Origin: Rhodocyclaceae bacterium
Lineage (GTDB): Bacteria; Pseudomonadota; Gammaproteobacteria; Burkholderiales; Rhodocyclaceae
DNA length: 64,000 nt
Direction of reading: 5' to 3'
Assembly: GCA_023150275.1 (NCBI GenBank)
Contig: JAKLLG010000002.1
Span: 76,511 to 140,510 of the forward strand
Under the pieces are notes generated by a model. It saw only the letters and a program-made list of their open reading frames with translations. It was not told where the DNA came from and ran no database searches. Below are positions 16,936 to 25,327 of this stretch, piece after piece. Position 1 is the first letter of the stretch. The number at the start of each line of letters is the position of its first letter. A program made the position numbers and the translations under genes.

Positions 16936-19488
16936 ATGCGCAAGGCCGGGTTCTGGAAGGCGGACTGGTTTCTCGGGCTGATCGTTACGGCGGTCATGCT
17001 CGCGCTCGCCGGTTCCGATCTGGTCCAGAGTCTGGAGCGCAAGGCCTACGACTGGGGCGTCCGCGCCTCGTCGCGCGAGCCGCTTGCGCGCATCGCGGTC
17101 ATCGCGATCGATGATGTCTCCATCGCCAACCTTGGTCGCTGGCCATGGCCGCGCGACCTGCACGCCCGGATGACCGATCAGCTTGCCGGCGCGGGCGCCA
17201 AGGTTGTTGCCAATACGGCTCTCTTCTTCGAGCCTTACGCCGATCGCGGCACGCGCTATGTCACCCGGCTGGGTGAGTTGCACGGCGAGGTGATGGCGGC
17301 TGGTATTGAGTCGCCTCCGCCGCAGTTGATTCAGATGGGCGAGGTGCTGAAGGAAGCGGAAGCGGCGATGAACACCGACCGCATTTTTTCCGAGAGCCTC
17401 GACAAGGCAGGCAACGTCGTCTTGCCGATGCTTTTTGCCCTCGGCGATCCGCGTGGGCGACCAGACAAACCCTTGCCCGAATACGTTGCCAGAAACCGCT
17501 TGCCGCAGGTGAATGAAGCTGGCGGCGATGCGCTTCCGGGGGCGGTCGTGCAGGTGCCGATCGAGGTGCTCGGTGCACGAGCCGCTGCGATTGGCCACCT
17601 CAATGCCAATGCAGACATCGATGGCGGCATACGTGCCGAGCCATTGCTGGTCCGCTATTACGACGCCTTCTATCCCTCGCTTTCGCTGCAGATTGCCGCG
17701 AAGAGTCTCAATCTGGGGCCTGCTGACATCAAGGTTCGCCTTGGCGAGGAAGTTCGTCTCGGCAATCTGCGCATTCCGACCGACGGGCTGACGCAGATGA
17801 GTACTTTTTTCTACCGCGGCACGAACGAGCGCCCGGCCTTCCCGGTGGATTCCTTCTACGACGTTTATGCGGGCAAGATTCCAGCGAGCAAGTTCAAGGA
17901 CAAGATCGTGCTCATCGGTGCGACGGCTGGCGGCGTCGGCGCGCCGCAGGTAACGCCGGTTTCTCCGGCCATGGATCCGGTACTGACGCTCGCTCACTCC
18001 GTCTCGTCAATCCTGCAGGAACACTTCTTCGTGACGCCGACGTGGGGTGGCTATGCATCCTTCGGCGTCTTCGTGCTGATTGCCGCCTACCTCATCGCCT
18101 TGTTGCCGCGTCTGTCGGCCGGCATCGGTGCCGTGGCCACCGCCGTTCTGCTCGTTGCGCTGCTTGGCGCGCATTACGGCCTGATGGTCGGTGCCGGCAT
18201 GTGGATCCCGCTGATGGCAGCCACCTCTCTGCTGGTGATAGGCCACCTGTTGCTCACCACCAAGCGATTTCTCGTCACCGAACGCGGCAAGGAAAAATCG
18301 GAAGCCGAATCCGCGGAATCGAATCGTATGCTTGGTCTTGCCTTCCAGGGGCAGGGGCAACTCGATATGGCCTTCGACAAGTTCCGCAAGTGCCCGATGG
18401 ACGATTCCCTGATGGAGAATCTCTACAATCTGGCGCTTGATTTCGAACGCAAGCGGCAGTTCAACAAAGCCGAGGCGGTGTTCCGCTACATGGCCGACTA
18501 TCGCCTCGATTTTCGCGATCTTGCGCACCGTATCGCGCGCGCAAAGCAGATGTCGGAAACGGTCATGCTGGGCGGTGCCGGTGGCCGCACCAATGCCAGC
18601 ACGATGATCCTCGACAACGGCGACGTCCAGAAACCCATGCTTGGCCGCTATCAGGTCGAGAAGGAACTGGGCAAGGGCGCGATGGGCGTTGTCTATCTCG
18701 GTCGTGACCCGAAGATCAACCGCGTCGTTGCCATCAAGACGATGGCCTTGTCGCAGGAGTTCGACGAGGAGGAACTCGCCGACGTCAAGGAACGCTTCTT
18801 CCGCGAAGCGGAAACGGCCGGTCGCCTCAATCATCCCAACATCGTCACCATTTTCGATGCCGGCGAGGAACACGATCTCGCGTATATCGCGATGGAGTTC
18901 CTCAAGGGCAAGGATCTGGTGCCGCAGACCAAGCCCGATGCGTTGCTGCCGTTGCCGCAGGTGGCCAGCATCATCGCCCGTGTCGCCGAGGCGCTGGCCT
19001 ACGCGCACGGCAACAACGTCGTGCATCGCGATGTCAAGCCGGCCAACATCATGTACGAAGCGGCTTCCGATCAGGTCAAGGTGACAGATTTTGGCATCGC
19101 CCGCATCACCGACTCGTCGAAGACCAAGACCGGCATGGTCCTCGGTACGCCGAGTTACATGTCGCCCGAGCAACTCGCCGGCAAGAAGATCGACGGGCGC
19201 TCCGATCTGTTTTCGCTCGGTGTTACCCTGTATCAGCTATGCTGCGGCAAGTTGCCGTTCAACGGTGAATCGATGGCGCAACTGATGTTCAAGATCGCCA
19301 ACGAAGCGCATGTCGATATTCTCTCGGTCCGGCCCGATGTGCCGCCGTGCCTTGCTGCGATTATCGACAAGGCGCTGGCGAAGGATGTCGCCGAGCGCTA
19401 TCAGAACGGCAACGAAATGGCGCGCGACCTGCGCGACTGCATGTCCGGCGGTGCGCCGGCCAGGCAGGAAGTGGATATCTCTCTTTAG
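16936..19488 (+). CDS. CHASE2-sensor Ser/Thr protein kinase
   Basis: An 850-aa membrane kinase. A leading membrane helix (about 10-30) precedes an extracytoplasmic CHASE2 domain (about 35-350, with the hallmark IAVIAIDDVSIANLGRWPWPRD region), then three membrane helices (about 370-445), a TPR-like helical linker (about 465-540) and a Hanks-type kinase domain (about 572-840). The kinase has the Gly loop GKGAMGVVYLG, ATP Lys601 (VAIKT), catalytic HRDVKPAN (D699) and DFG (D718), so it should be active. GGAGG lies just before the ATG; an upstream in-frame start at 16855 lacks this. It is followed within 8 nt by the cognate-looking PP2C phosphatase and an FHA protein. An unknown periplasmic signal probably drives Thr phosphorylation of the FHA protein or pilus parts. 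Confidence 0.92.
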   Translation: MRKAGFWKADWFLGLIVTAVMLALAGSDLVQSLERKAYDWGVRASSREPLARIAVIAIDDVSIANLGRWPWPRDLHARMTDQLAGAGAKVVANTALFFEPYADRGTRYVTRLGELHGEVMAAGIESPPPQLIQMGEVLKEAEAAMNTDRIFSESLDKAGNVVLPMLFALGDPRGRPDKPLPEYVARNRLPQVNEAGGDALPGAVVQVPIEVLGARAAAIGHLNANADIDGGIRAEPLLVRYYDAFYPSLSLQIAAKSLNLGPADIKVRLGEEVRLGNLRIPTDGLTQMSTFFYRGTNERPAFPVDSFYDVYAGKIPASKFKDKIVLIGATAGGVGAPQVTPVSPAMDPVLTLAHSVSSILQEHFFVTPTWGGYASFGVFVLIAAYLIALLPRLSAGIGAVATAVLLVALLGAHYGLMVGAGMWIPLMAATSLLVIGHLLLTTKRFLVTERGKEKSEAESAESNRMLGLAFQGQGQLDMAFDKFRKCPMDDSLMENLYNLALDFERKRQFNKAEAVFRYMADYRLDFRDLAHRIARAKQMSETVMLGGAGGRTNASTMILDNGDVQKPMLGRYQVEKELGKGAMGVVYLGRDPKINRVVAIKTMALSQEFDEEELADVKERFFREAETAGRLNHPNIVTIFDAGEEHDLAYIAMEFLKGKDLVPQTKPDALLPLPQVASIIARVAEALAYAHGNNVVHRDVKPANIMYEAASDQVKVTDFGIARITDSSKTKTGMVLGTPSYMSPEQLAGKKIDGRSDLFSLGVTLYQLCCGKLPFNGESMAQLMFKIANEAHVDILSVRPDVPPCLAAIIDKALAKDVAERYQNGNEMARDLRDCMSGGAPARQEVDISL

Positions 19489-19496
19489 GAGCTAGC

Positions 19497-20324
19497 GTGG
19501 CGTCGAGTCTTTCCGAAGCGCTTGAAATCGTCGTCAAGACCGATCCGGGGATGGTGCGTTCGCACAATGAGGATTCCGTGTTCGGTAACCCGCACGGCGG
19601 CTTGGTGATTCTTGCCGATGGCATGGGAGGGTACAATGCCGGCGAGGTGGCGAGCGGCATGGCGACGACGGTGCTCTCCACCGAGCTCGATGCCGCCTTC
19701 CAGGCCCGCTCGCCGGATGCCGAGACCGATGACGGTGTTTCGTATGCTCACACCGCGATTCGTGCATTGGTCACGAAAACGAATTCGGCGATCTTCAATG
19801 CCGCCGAGAGTCAGCCCCAGTACGCCGGCATGGGCACGACGCTGGTCCTCGCGCTCTTCCATGACAACAAGGTGACTGCCGCGCACATCGGTGATTCCCG
19901 TCTGTACCGGATGCGCGATGGCAACTTCGAGCAACTCACAAGGGATCACTCGCTGCTGCAGGAGCAGATTGATGCCGGCATGATCAGCGCCGAGGATGCG
20001 CGGCACTCGCAGAACAAGAATCTTGTTACGCGGGCGCTTGGCGTCGATCCCGAGGTGGAAACCGAGATCCACGACCATGACGTGCTACCCGGAGATATCT
20101 ACCTGCTCTGTTCTGACGGGCTCAACGATATGGTCGAGGACGAGGAAACAGCGCTGACGCTGCAGGCGCTGGGCGCCAATCTGGAGCTGGCGGCAACGCA
20201 ACTGATCCAGATGGCGAACGACAACGGCGGGCGCGACAACGTATCGGTGATTCTGGTCAAGGTTCTACGCGAGTTTCCTGCTGCCACGAGCTGGTGGCAG
20301 AAACTCCTCAACTGGTTCAAGTAA
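19497..20324 (+). CDS. PP2C-family Ser/Thr protein phosphatase
   Basis: A 275-aa cytoplasmic Mn2+/Mg2+-dependent phosphatase that would reverse the upstream kinase. All PP2C metal motifs are seen: RSHNEDS, LADGMGGYNAGE, GTTLVLALF, HIGDSRLYR, LLCSDGLNDM and GGRDNVSVILV. The start is a GTG 8 nt after the kinase stop behind AGGAGC; no in-frame ATG fits the domain. Kinase, phosphatase and FHA in this order recall the Thr-phosphorylation module of type VI secretion, but no type VI genes are present here. Confidence 0.93.
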   Translation: MASSLSEALEIVVKTDPGMVRSHNEDSVFGNPHGGLVILADGMGGYNAGEVASGMATTVLSTELDAAFQARSPDAETDDGVSYAHTAIRALVTKTNSAIFNAAESQPQYAGMGTTLVLALFHDNKVTAAHIGDSRLYRMRDGNFEQLTRDHSLLQEQIDAGMISAEDARHSQNKNLVTRALGVDPEVETEIHDHDVLPGDIYLLCSDGLNDMVEDEETALTLQALGANLELAATQLIQMANDNGGRDNVSVILVKVLREFPAATSWWQKLLNWFK

Positions 20325-20338
20325 GGGATGGGTTGATT

Positions 20339-21127
20339 ATGGCAAAGATGATTCTCTCGATGGATGGTCTGGTACTCAAGGAAATTCCGCTTACCAAGGA
20401 GCGCATGACCATCGGGCGCAAGGCGCATAACGATATCCAGATCGACAATCTGGCGATTTCCGGCGAGCACGCCGCGATCGTGACGATCCTCAACGACTCC
20501 TTCCTTGAGGACTTGAACAGCACCAACGGCACGCTGGTGAATGGGCAAGCGATCAAGAAACACTTCCTCAAGAACAACGATGTCGTCGAACTCGGCAAGT
20601 ACAAGCTCAAGTACATCGCCGAGCAGGCTTCACCGGTCGCCGATGCGGCCGATTTCGAGAAGACGATGGTTCTGCGGCCGAACATGACGCGCCCGGCCCC
20701 GGCCCCGGCCCCAGCTGCCGAAGCGGCCGCAGCGCCGATCGCCCCTGGTGTGTCGACTGCGCCGCCTGTTCCGTCGGCGCCGAAGACCTTCGGCGATACC
20801 CAGGCCGGCATTCCGGCGCCAGCAGCGGCACCGGCCACAGGAGCTGCGGAAGCACCTGCGGCGCTCGCTGCAGCGATCCAGATACTCAATGGCGCGAACG
20901 CCGGTCGTGAGCTCGAACTGACGAAGACGCTGACGACCCTCGGCAAGCCTGGCGTGCAGGTTGCAGTGATCGCGAAGCGTCCGCACGGCTACTTCGTGAC
21001 GCACGTTGAAGGTGCGCAATTCCCGATCGTGAATGGCAAGACGCTTGATGCACAGGCACATCAGCTGGTCGATCATGATGTGATCGAGATCGCTGGCATC
21101 AAGATGGAGTTTTTCCTCAAGACCTGA
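20339..21127 (+). CDS. Double-FHA phosphothreonine-binding protein
   Basis: A 262-aa cytoplasmic adaptor. A canonical FHA domain at residues about 5-90 (MTIGRKAHNDIQIDNLAISGEH has the Gly-Arg and Ser-x-x-His phosphopeptide contacts, then NSTNGTLVNG) is joined by an Ala/Pro-rich linker (about 115-175) to a second, more degenerate FHA-like fold (about 180-262, NAGRELELTKTLTTLG). It should read the phospho-Thr state set by the kinase and phosphatase upstream. A TMV-type Thr in the linker start (FEKTMVLRPNMTRP) resembles kinase target sites in similar FHA proteins; this is inference. Confidence 0.88.
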   Translation: MAKMILSMDGLVLKEIPLTKERMTIGRKAHNDIQIDNLAISGEHAAIVTILNDSFLEDLNSTNGTLVNGQAIKKHFLKNNDVVELGKYKLKYIAEQASPVADAADFEKTMVLRPNMTRPAPAPAPAAEAAAAPIAPGVSTAPPVPSAPKTFGDTQAGIPAPAAAPATGAAEAPAALAAAIQILNGANAGRELELTKTLTTLGKPGVQVAVIAKRPHGYFVTHVEGAQFPIVNGKTLDAQAHQLVDHDVIEIAGIKMEFFLKT

Positions 21128-21156
21128 GCGAGCCGGCCAGCGAGGACGACGCCATC

Positions 21157-23394
21157 GTGGAGCGCCTGAAGAAACACCTCGTGCAGATCCTGCTCGGGCT
21201 GGCGGTCGGGCTCGTCTTCCTGGGGCATGCCGGACGCTTCTATCAGATTCCGCTGGTCAGCGTTCTCGACGCCTTCATCTACGACACGCGTTTGCGCCTG
21301 ACGATGCCCGGCGGTGTCGATTCGCGTATCGTCATTCTCGATATCGACGAGAAAAGCCTGGCCGAAGATGGTCGCTGGCCGTGGAACCGCGACAAGATGG
21401 CAACGCTGGTTGATCGCCTGTTCGACCAGTACGGCATCGCCATCCTGGGCTTCGACGTCGTTTTCGCTGAACCCGATGAAAGCTCCGGCCTGAAGTCGCT
21501 GGAAGCCATGGCGCGGCGGGAACTCAAGGACGATGCCAGCTTCCAGGGGGCGCTCAAGGGTCTGCGCACGAGTCTTGACTACGATCGCCGTTTCGCCGAT
21601 GCCCTGAAAGACAGACCGGTAGTTCTCGGCTATTACTTCACGAATCTGTCGACAGCGAGAGAAAGCGGCGCCCTTCCGGACCCGGCCTTGCCCTCGGGAA
21701 CCTTCAAGGGCCGCAATCTTGCGTTGACTTCATGGAATGGTTTCGGGGCGAATCTTCCGCAGTTTCAGGCGGCTGCTGCGAGCTCCGGGCATTTCGTGCC
21801 ACTCGTCGACTTCGACGGCATCTCCCGCCGGGTGCCGATGCTGGTCGAGTACAAGGGGGCTTACTACGAATCCCTGTCGCTCGCGATGGTGCGGCTTCTT
21901 CTCGGTTCGCCCCCAATCGTTCCGGGCTATGCCGACGATGGCGGCATGTCGAATCGCCACTACGCGGGCCTTGAATGGCTTGATCTGCAGACGCCGAAAG
22001 GGACAGTCCGGGTACCGGTCGACGAGTCAGCTGCGACACTGATTCCCTACCGCGGCCGCGAGGGCAGCTTCCCCTATCTGCCGATCGCCGATGCGCTGCA
22101 CGGCAGGCTGCCGGTCGATGCGCTCAAGGGAAAGATCGTTATCATCGGCACCACCACGCCGGGGTTGATGGATCTCAGGGCGACGCCAGTGGCGACCACC
22201 TATCCCGGCGTTGAGATCCACGCCAACCTGGTTGCCGGCATGCTCGATGGCAGCATCAAGCTCAAACCCGCCTACGTGCTCGGCGCAGAAGTGCTGATGG
22301 TTGGCATCTGCGGCCTCGCGCTGGCCTTGTTGCTGCCGCTGTTGAATCCCTTGCGCGCAACCATGCTGGCGGCGAGTTTCTTCGTCCTCGCGTCACTGCT
22401 GAATGTCTTCCTGTGGCAGTCGGGCCTGCTGCTGCCGCTTGCCTCGACGCTGCTGATGATCCTTGCGCTTTACGCGCTGTCGATGTCCTGGGGTTACTTC
22501 GTCGAGTCACGCAGCAAGCGCCAGTTCACCGAACTCTTCGGCCAATACGTGCCGCCGGAACTGGTCGACGAAATGGCGCGCGACCCCGAGCGGTACAGCA
22601 TGGAGGGGCGAAATGAGGAACTGACCGTCCTGTTTGCCGATGTACGCAACTTCACCAGCATTTCCGAAGGGCTTCCGCCGAAGGAGTTGACGCAGTTGAT
22701 GAATGAATACCTGGGGGCGATGACCACGGTCATACGCAACAACCGGGGAACGCTCGACAAGTATGTGGGCGACATGATCATGGCTTTCTGGGGGGCACCG
22801 GTTGCCGACGTTGAACACGCCCGTCACGCAGTGCTGACAGCGCTGGATATGCAGCGCGAACTGCGCCGGCTGGATGAGCCGTTCAAGGCGCGCGGCTGGC
22901 CCGAACTGCATATCGGTGTTGGCGTCAATACCGGCATGATGACCGTTGGCGACATGGGGTCACCGGTGCGTAAGGCCTACACCGTGATGGGCGATGCGGT
23001 GAACCTAGGCTCGCGCCTGGAAGGCATTACCAAGCAGTACGGTGTCGGCATTCTTGTCGGGGAGACGACGCGCGACAAGGTCAAGGACGTCGTCTTCCGC
23101 GAACTTGATCGGGTGCGCGTCAAGGGCAAGGATGAACCGGTAGCGATCTTCGAACCCCTTGGGCTCTCCGGCGAGGTGAGCAAGGAGCGTCTTGATTCGC
23201 TCAAGCTGTGGCAGCAGGTCTTGCGCCTGTACCGCGCACAGGATTGGGATCAGGCCGACGTTCAGCTATACAATCTGTTGCGTCAGGAGCCTGGCTGCAA
23301 GCTCTACGAACTTTATGCGCAGCGTGTCGCCCATCTTCGTCAGCGTCCGCCCGGAGAGGGCTGGGACGGCGTCACTACCTTCGAGACCAAATAG
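21157..23394 (+). CDS. CHASE2-sensor class III adenylate cyclase
   Basis: A 745-aa membrane cyclase: N-terminal helix (about 8-28), CHASE2 sensor (about 35-335, IVILDIDEKSLAEDGRWPW matches the kinase's sensor), three membrane helices (about 350-440) and a class III cyclase domain (about 480-660). Metal ligands D495 (VLFADVRNF) and D539 (KYVGDMIMAF) and purine-selecting K535 point to an active enzyme making cAMP rather than cGMP. The C-terminus carries a short TPR-like region. GTG start. Phosphodiesterase and cyclic-nucleotide receptor genes follow directly, making a complete cAMP circuit. Confidence 0.92.
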   Translation: MERLKKHLVQILLGLAVGLVFLGHAGRFYQIPLVSVLDAFIYDTRLRLTMPGGVDSRIVILDIDEKSLAEDGRWPWNRDKMATLVDRLFDQYGIAILGFDVVFAEPDESSGLKSLEAMARRELKDDASFQGALKGLRTSLDYDRRFADALKDRPVVLGYYFTNLSTARESGALPDPALPSGTFKGRNLALTSWNGFGANLPQFQAAAASSGHFVPLVDFDGISRRVPMLVEYKGAYYESLSLAMVRLLLGSPPIVPGYADDGGMSNRHYAGLEWLDLQTPKGTVRVPVDESAATLIPYRGREGSFPYLPIADALHGRLPVDALKGKIVIIGTTTPGLMDLRATPVATTYPGVEIHANLVAGMLDGSIKLKPAYVLGAEVLMVGICGLALALLLPLLNPLRATMLAASFFVLASLLNVFLWQSGLLLPLASTLLMILALYALSMSWGYFVESRSKRQFTELFGQYVPPELVDEMARDPERYSMEGRNEELTVLFADVRNFTSISEGLPPKELTQLMNEYLGAMTTVIRNNRGTLDKYVGDMIMAFWGAPVADVEHARHAVLTALDMQRELRRLDEPFKARGWPELHIGVGVNTGMMTVGDMGSPVRKAYTVMGDAVNLGSRLEGITKQYGVGILVGETTRDKVKDVVFRELDRVRVKGKDEPVAIFEPLGLSGEVSKERLDSLKLWQQVLRLYRAQDWDQADVQLYNLLRQEPGCKLYELYAQRVAHLRQRPPGEGWDGVTTFETK

Positions 23395-23396
23395 TC

Positions 23397-23414
23397 CATG
23401 AAAGCGATTTCATG
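23397..23414 (+). promoter_or_regulatory. Start-codon hairpin with GCGA tetraloop and 5-codon leader ORF
   Basis: CATGAAA, loop GCGA (a GNRA tetraloop), TTTCATG: a perfect 7-bp stem that buries the ATG (23412) of the phosphodiesterase gene. Within it a mini-ORF ATG-AAA-GCG-ATT-TCA-TGA (23398-23415) ends by overlapping that ATG. No good Shine-Dalgarno precedes the gene, so translation may depend on coupling. Confidence 0.45.
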
Positions 23415-24179
23415 AAGGCGAGAATCCTCGGCTGCAGCGGCGGCATCGGTGGCCGCCATTTGCGCACGACCTCGATTCTCGTCAACCACGACGTGCTGAT
23501 CGATGCCGGTACCGGGGTCGCCGATTTGTCGCTCGCCGAGCTGGCGATGATCGATCATGTGTTCCTGACGCATTCGCACCTCGATCACATTGCAACGCTG
23601 CCCTTGATGATCGACTCCGTTGGCGACATGCGCGACACTCCGCTGACCGTCCATGCCACCGAGGCGGTCCTGCAGATCGTCAAGAACCACATCTTCAACT
23701 GGGCGGTATGGCCGGATTTCTCCGAGATACCGTCGGTCGACGCGCCGTTCATGCGCTTTCGCACGATCCGTCTCGGCCAGAGAATCAAGCTCGGGTCGCT
23801 GACGGTGACGCCTGTGCCCGCCGAGCACACCGTACCTGCCGTTGGCTATCAGCTTGATTCGGGCGAAGGAAGCCTCGTCTTTTCGGGAGATACCACGGTC
23901 AATGATCGCTTCTGGCCGGTGGTGAACAAGATCGCCAATCTTCGTCACCTGATCATCGAGTGCGCTTTTTCAAACCGTGAACACCGCCTGGCAAAAGCCT
24001 CCAAGCATCTCTGCCCGGATATGCTCGCCAGCGAACTCCTGAAGCTGGAGCGCGACTGCGAACTCCACATCACGCATCTGAAACCGGGACAGATCGAGTT
24101 GACCATGGGCGAGATCGAAACCTGCATCGGTGATTTTCAGCCGCGCATGCTGCAGAACAATCAGGTGCTGGAGTTCTAG
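23412..24179 (+). CDS. Metallo-beta-lactamase-fold class II cyclic-nucleotide phosphodiesterase
   Basis: A 255-aa enzyme of the MBL fold, close in pattern to class II 3',5'-cyclic-nucleotide phosphodiesterases: GCSGG near the start, the dinuclear metal motif THSHLDHIATLP (H54, H56, D58, H59), PVPAEHTVPAVGY, FSGDTT and late HITHLKPGQ. It should hydrolyse cAMP made by the adjoining cyclase. ATG at 23412 is the only start in frame at this end. A start-region hairpin may limit translation. Substrate is inferred from family and neighbours. Confidence 0.85.
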   Translation: MKARILGCSGGIGGRHLRTTSILVNHDVLIDAGTGVADLSLAELAMIDHVFLTHSHLDHIATLPLMIDSVGDMRDTPLTVHATEAVLQIVKNHIFNWAVWPDFSEIPSVDAPFMRFRTIRLGQRIKLGSLTVTPVPAEHTVPAVGYQLDSGEGSLVFSGDTTVNDRFWPVVNKIANLRHLIIECAFSNREHRLAKASKHLCPDMLASELLKLERDCELHITHLKPGQIELTMGEIETCIGDFQPRMLQNNQVLEF

Positions 24180-24180
24180 A

Positions 24181-24264
24181 ATGAAACAAGCCCCGAACTT
24201 GCTGTGTAAGCGGATGCTCAGGTTGAACGCCAGTACGCTTGCGGCGAGGTACGTAACGTCATGA
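24181..24264 (+). CDS. Possible 27-aa small protein, coupled to next gene
   Basis: A short basic ORF (begins MKQAPNLLCK, ends AARYVTS) fills the gap between the phosphodiesterase and the cNMP-rhodanese gene. GGAG (24170-24173) lies 7 nt before its ATG, and its TGA overlaps the next ATG (ATGA at 24261). It may be a translated leader peptide or a real small protein; I do not recognise it. Confidence 0.35.
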   Translation: MKQAPNLLCKRMLRLNASTLAARYVTS

Positions 24265-25310
24265 GCGAACAGCGCATTACTGCCGAGCGTTTGCGCGACT
24301 TTGAACCGCTCGCTGCACTTTCTGACGAGCGCCTGCGCGAACTTGCCGGTTGCTGTCAGGTCGAGAGGGTGCCGCGCAACGGCAACCCGTTCCGTCTGCA
24401 AGGATTGTCCGGGCAGGTCGTCTATCTCGTTCGCGGCGAGTTGAAACTGACCTACGGTGACGGCATCGTCGAAGTCATCGTCGGTGGTTGTGACATGGCG
24501 CAGCGGCCGCTGCCGCACGATCTTGCCGAGCGTGCCGAGGTGCGCGCGATCACCGATGTCGAACTGGTGCGCATCGACGACCACCTGCTCGACATCATGC
24601 TGACCTGGGATCAGCTGACTGCGCAGGCCAGCGAGCAGGGAGCAGCAGACCGTACGGACTGGCGTCAGATGAGCGGCGCCTTCCGCCTCGAAGCGCTGAC
24701 GGCGGGTGCCCTGTCGCAGCTGCCGCCTGCCAATATCGACGAGTTGCTGCGCCGCTTCGAGCGTATCAAGTGCAAGGCGGGGCAGGTGATTCTGCGCGAA
24801 GGTGACGAGGGTGATTGCTATTACCTGATCGAGGCTGGGCGTTGCGAGGTGGTTCGCCATGTGGGCGGTGCCGAGGTGCTGCTCGCCGAACTGAAGGCCG
24901 GCGAAGCGTTTGGAGAGGAGGCGCTGGTCGCCGGCGCCAAGCGCAATGCCACGGTCACCATGCGCACCAACGGCGTCCTTTTGCGGCTCGGCAAGAAGGA
25001 TTTCGACGAACTTCTTGGCGCGCCCTTGCTGAAGAGTCTGTCGCGAGCCGAGGCCGGGCAGCGGGTTGCCGCCGGTGCGACCTGGCTCGATGTCCGCTTT
25101 CCGGCGGAATTCCAGCACGACCGTCTGCCAGGCGCGATCAACATCCCCCTCAACGAAATTCGCAACGCGATCGGCCCGCTCGATACCGGCAAGGAGTATG
25201 TTGTCTATTGCCAGAGTGGCCGGCGCAGCTCTGCGGCTGCATTCATTCTCTCGCAGCATGGCTACCGCGCCTTCTGGCTTGAAGGCGGGCTGCGCAGCAA
25301 CACACCCTGA
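24261..25310 (+). CDS. Tandem cyclic-nucleotide-binding domain protein with rhodanese tail
   Basis: A 349-aa cytoplasmic protein. The first cNMP-binding fold (about 15-125) is degenerate. The second (about 145-250, QVILREGDEGDCYYLIEAG and AGEAFGEEALVAGAKRNATV) keeps the phosphate-binding cassette, although it reads AKRNA where a ribose-binding RxA pattern is typical. The C-terminal rhodanese domain (about 265-345) has active-site C317 in YCQSGRRS. There is no DNA-binding domain, so it is not a Crp-type regulator. Placed after cyclase and phosphodiesterase, it is the likely cAMP receptor of the block, with sulfur or persulfide chemistry as output. Confidence 0.88.
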   Translation: MSEQRITAERLRDFEPLAALSDERLRELAGCCQVERVPRNGNPFRLQGLSGQVVYLVRGELKLTYGDGIVEVIVGGCDMAQRPLPHDLAERAEVRAITDVELVRIDDHLLDIMLTWDQLTAQASEQGAADRTDWRQMSGAFRLEALTAGALSQLPPANIDELLRRFERIKCKAGQVILREGDEGDCYYLIEAGRCEVVRHVGGAEVLLAELKAGEAFGEEALVAGAKRNATVTMRTNGVLLRLGKKDFDELLGAPLLKSLSRAEAGQRVAAGATWLDVRFPAEFQHDRLPGAINIPLNEIRNAIGPLDTGKEYVVYCQSGRRSSAAAFILSQHGYRAFWLEGGLRSNTP

Positions 25311-25327
25311 CAGATCGGACCCCTTCC

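Noticed and set aside
16936..21127. Type VI secretion regulatory module (kinase/phosphatase/FHA)
   Set aside because: The triad is similar in kind, but no Tss structural genes, Hcp or VgrG occur here; downstream genes are pilus-related and cyclic-nucleotide genes.
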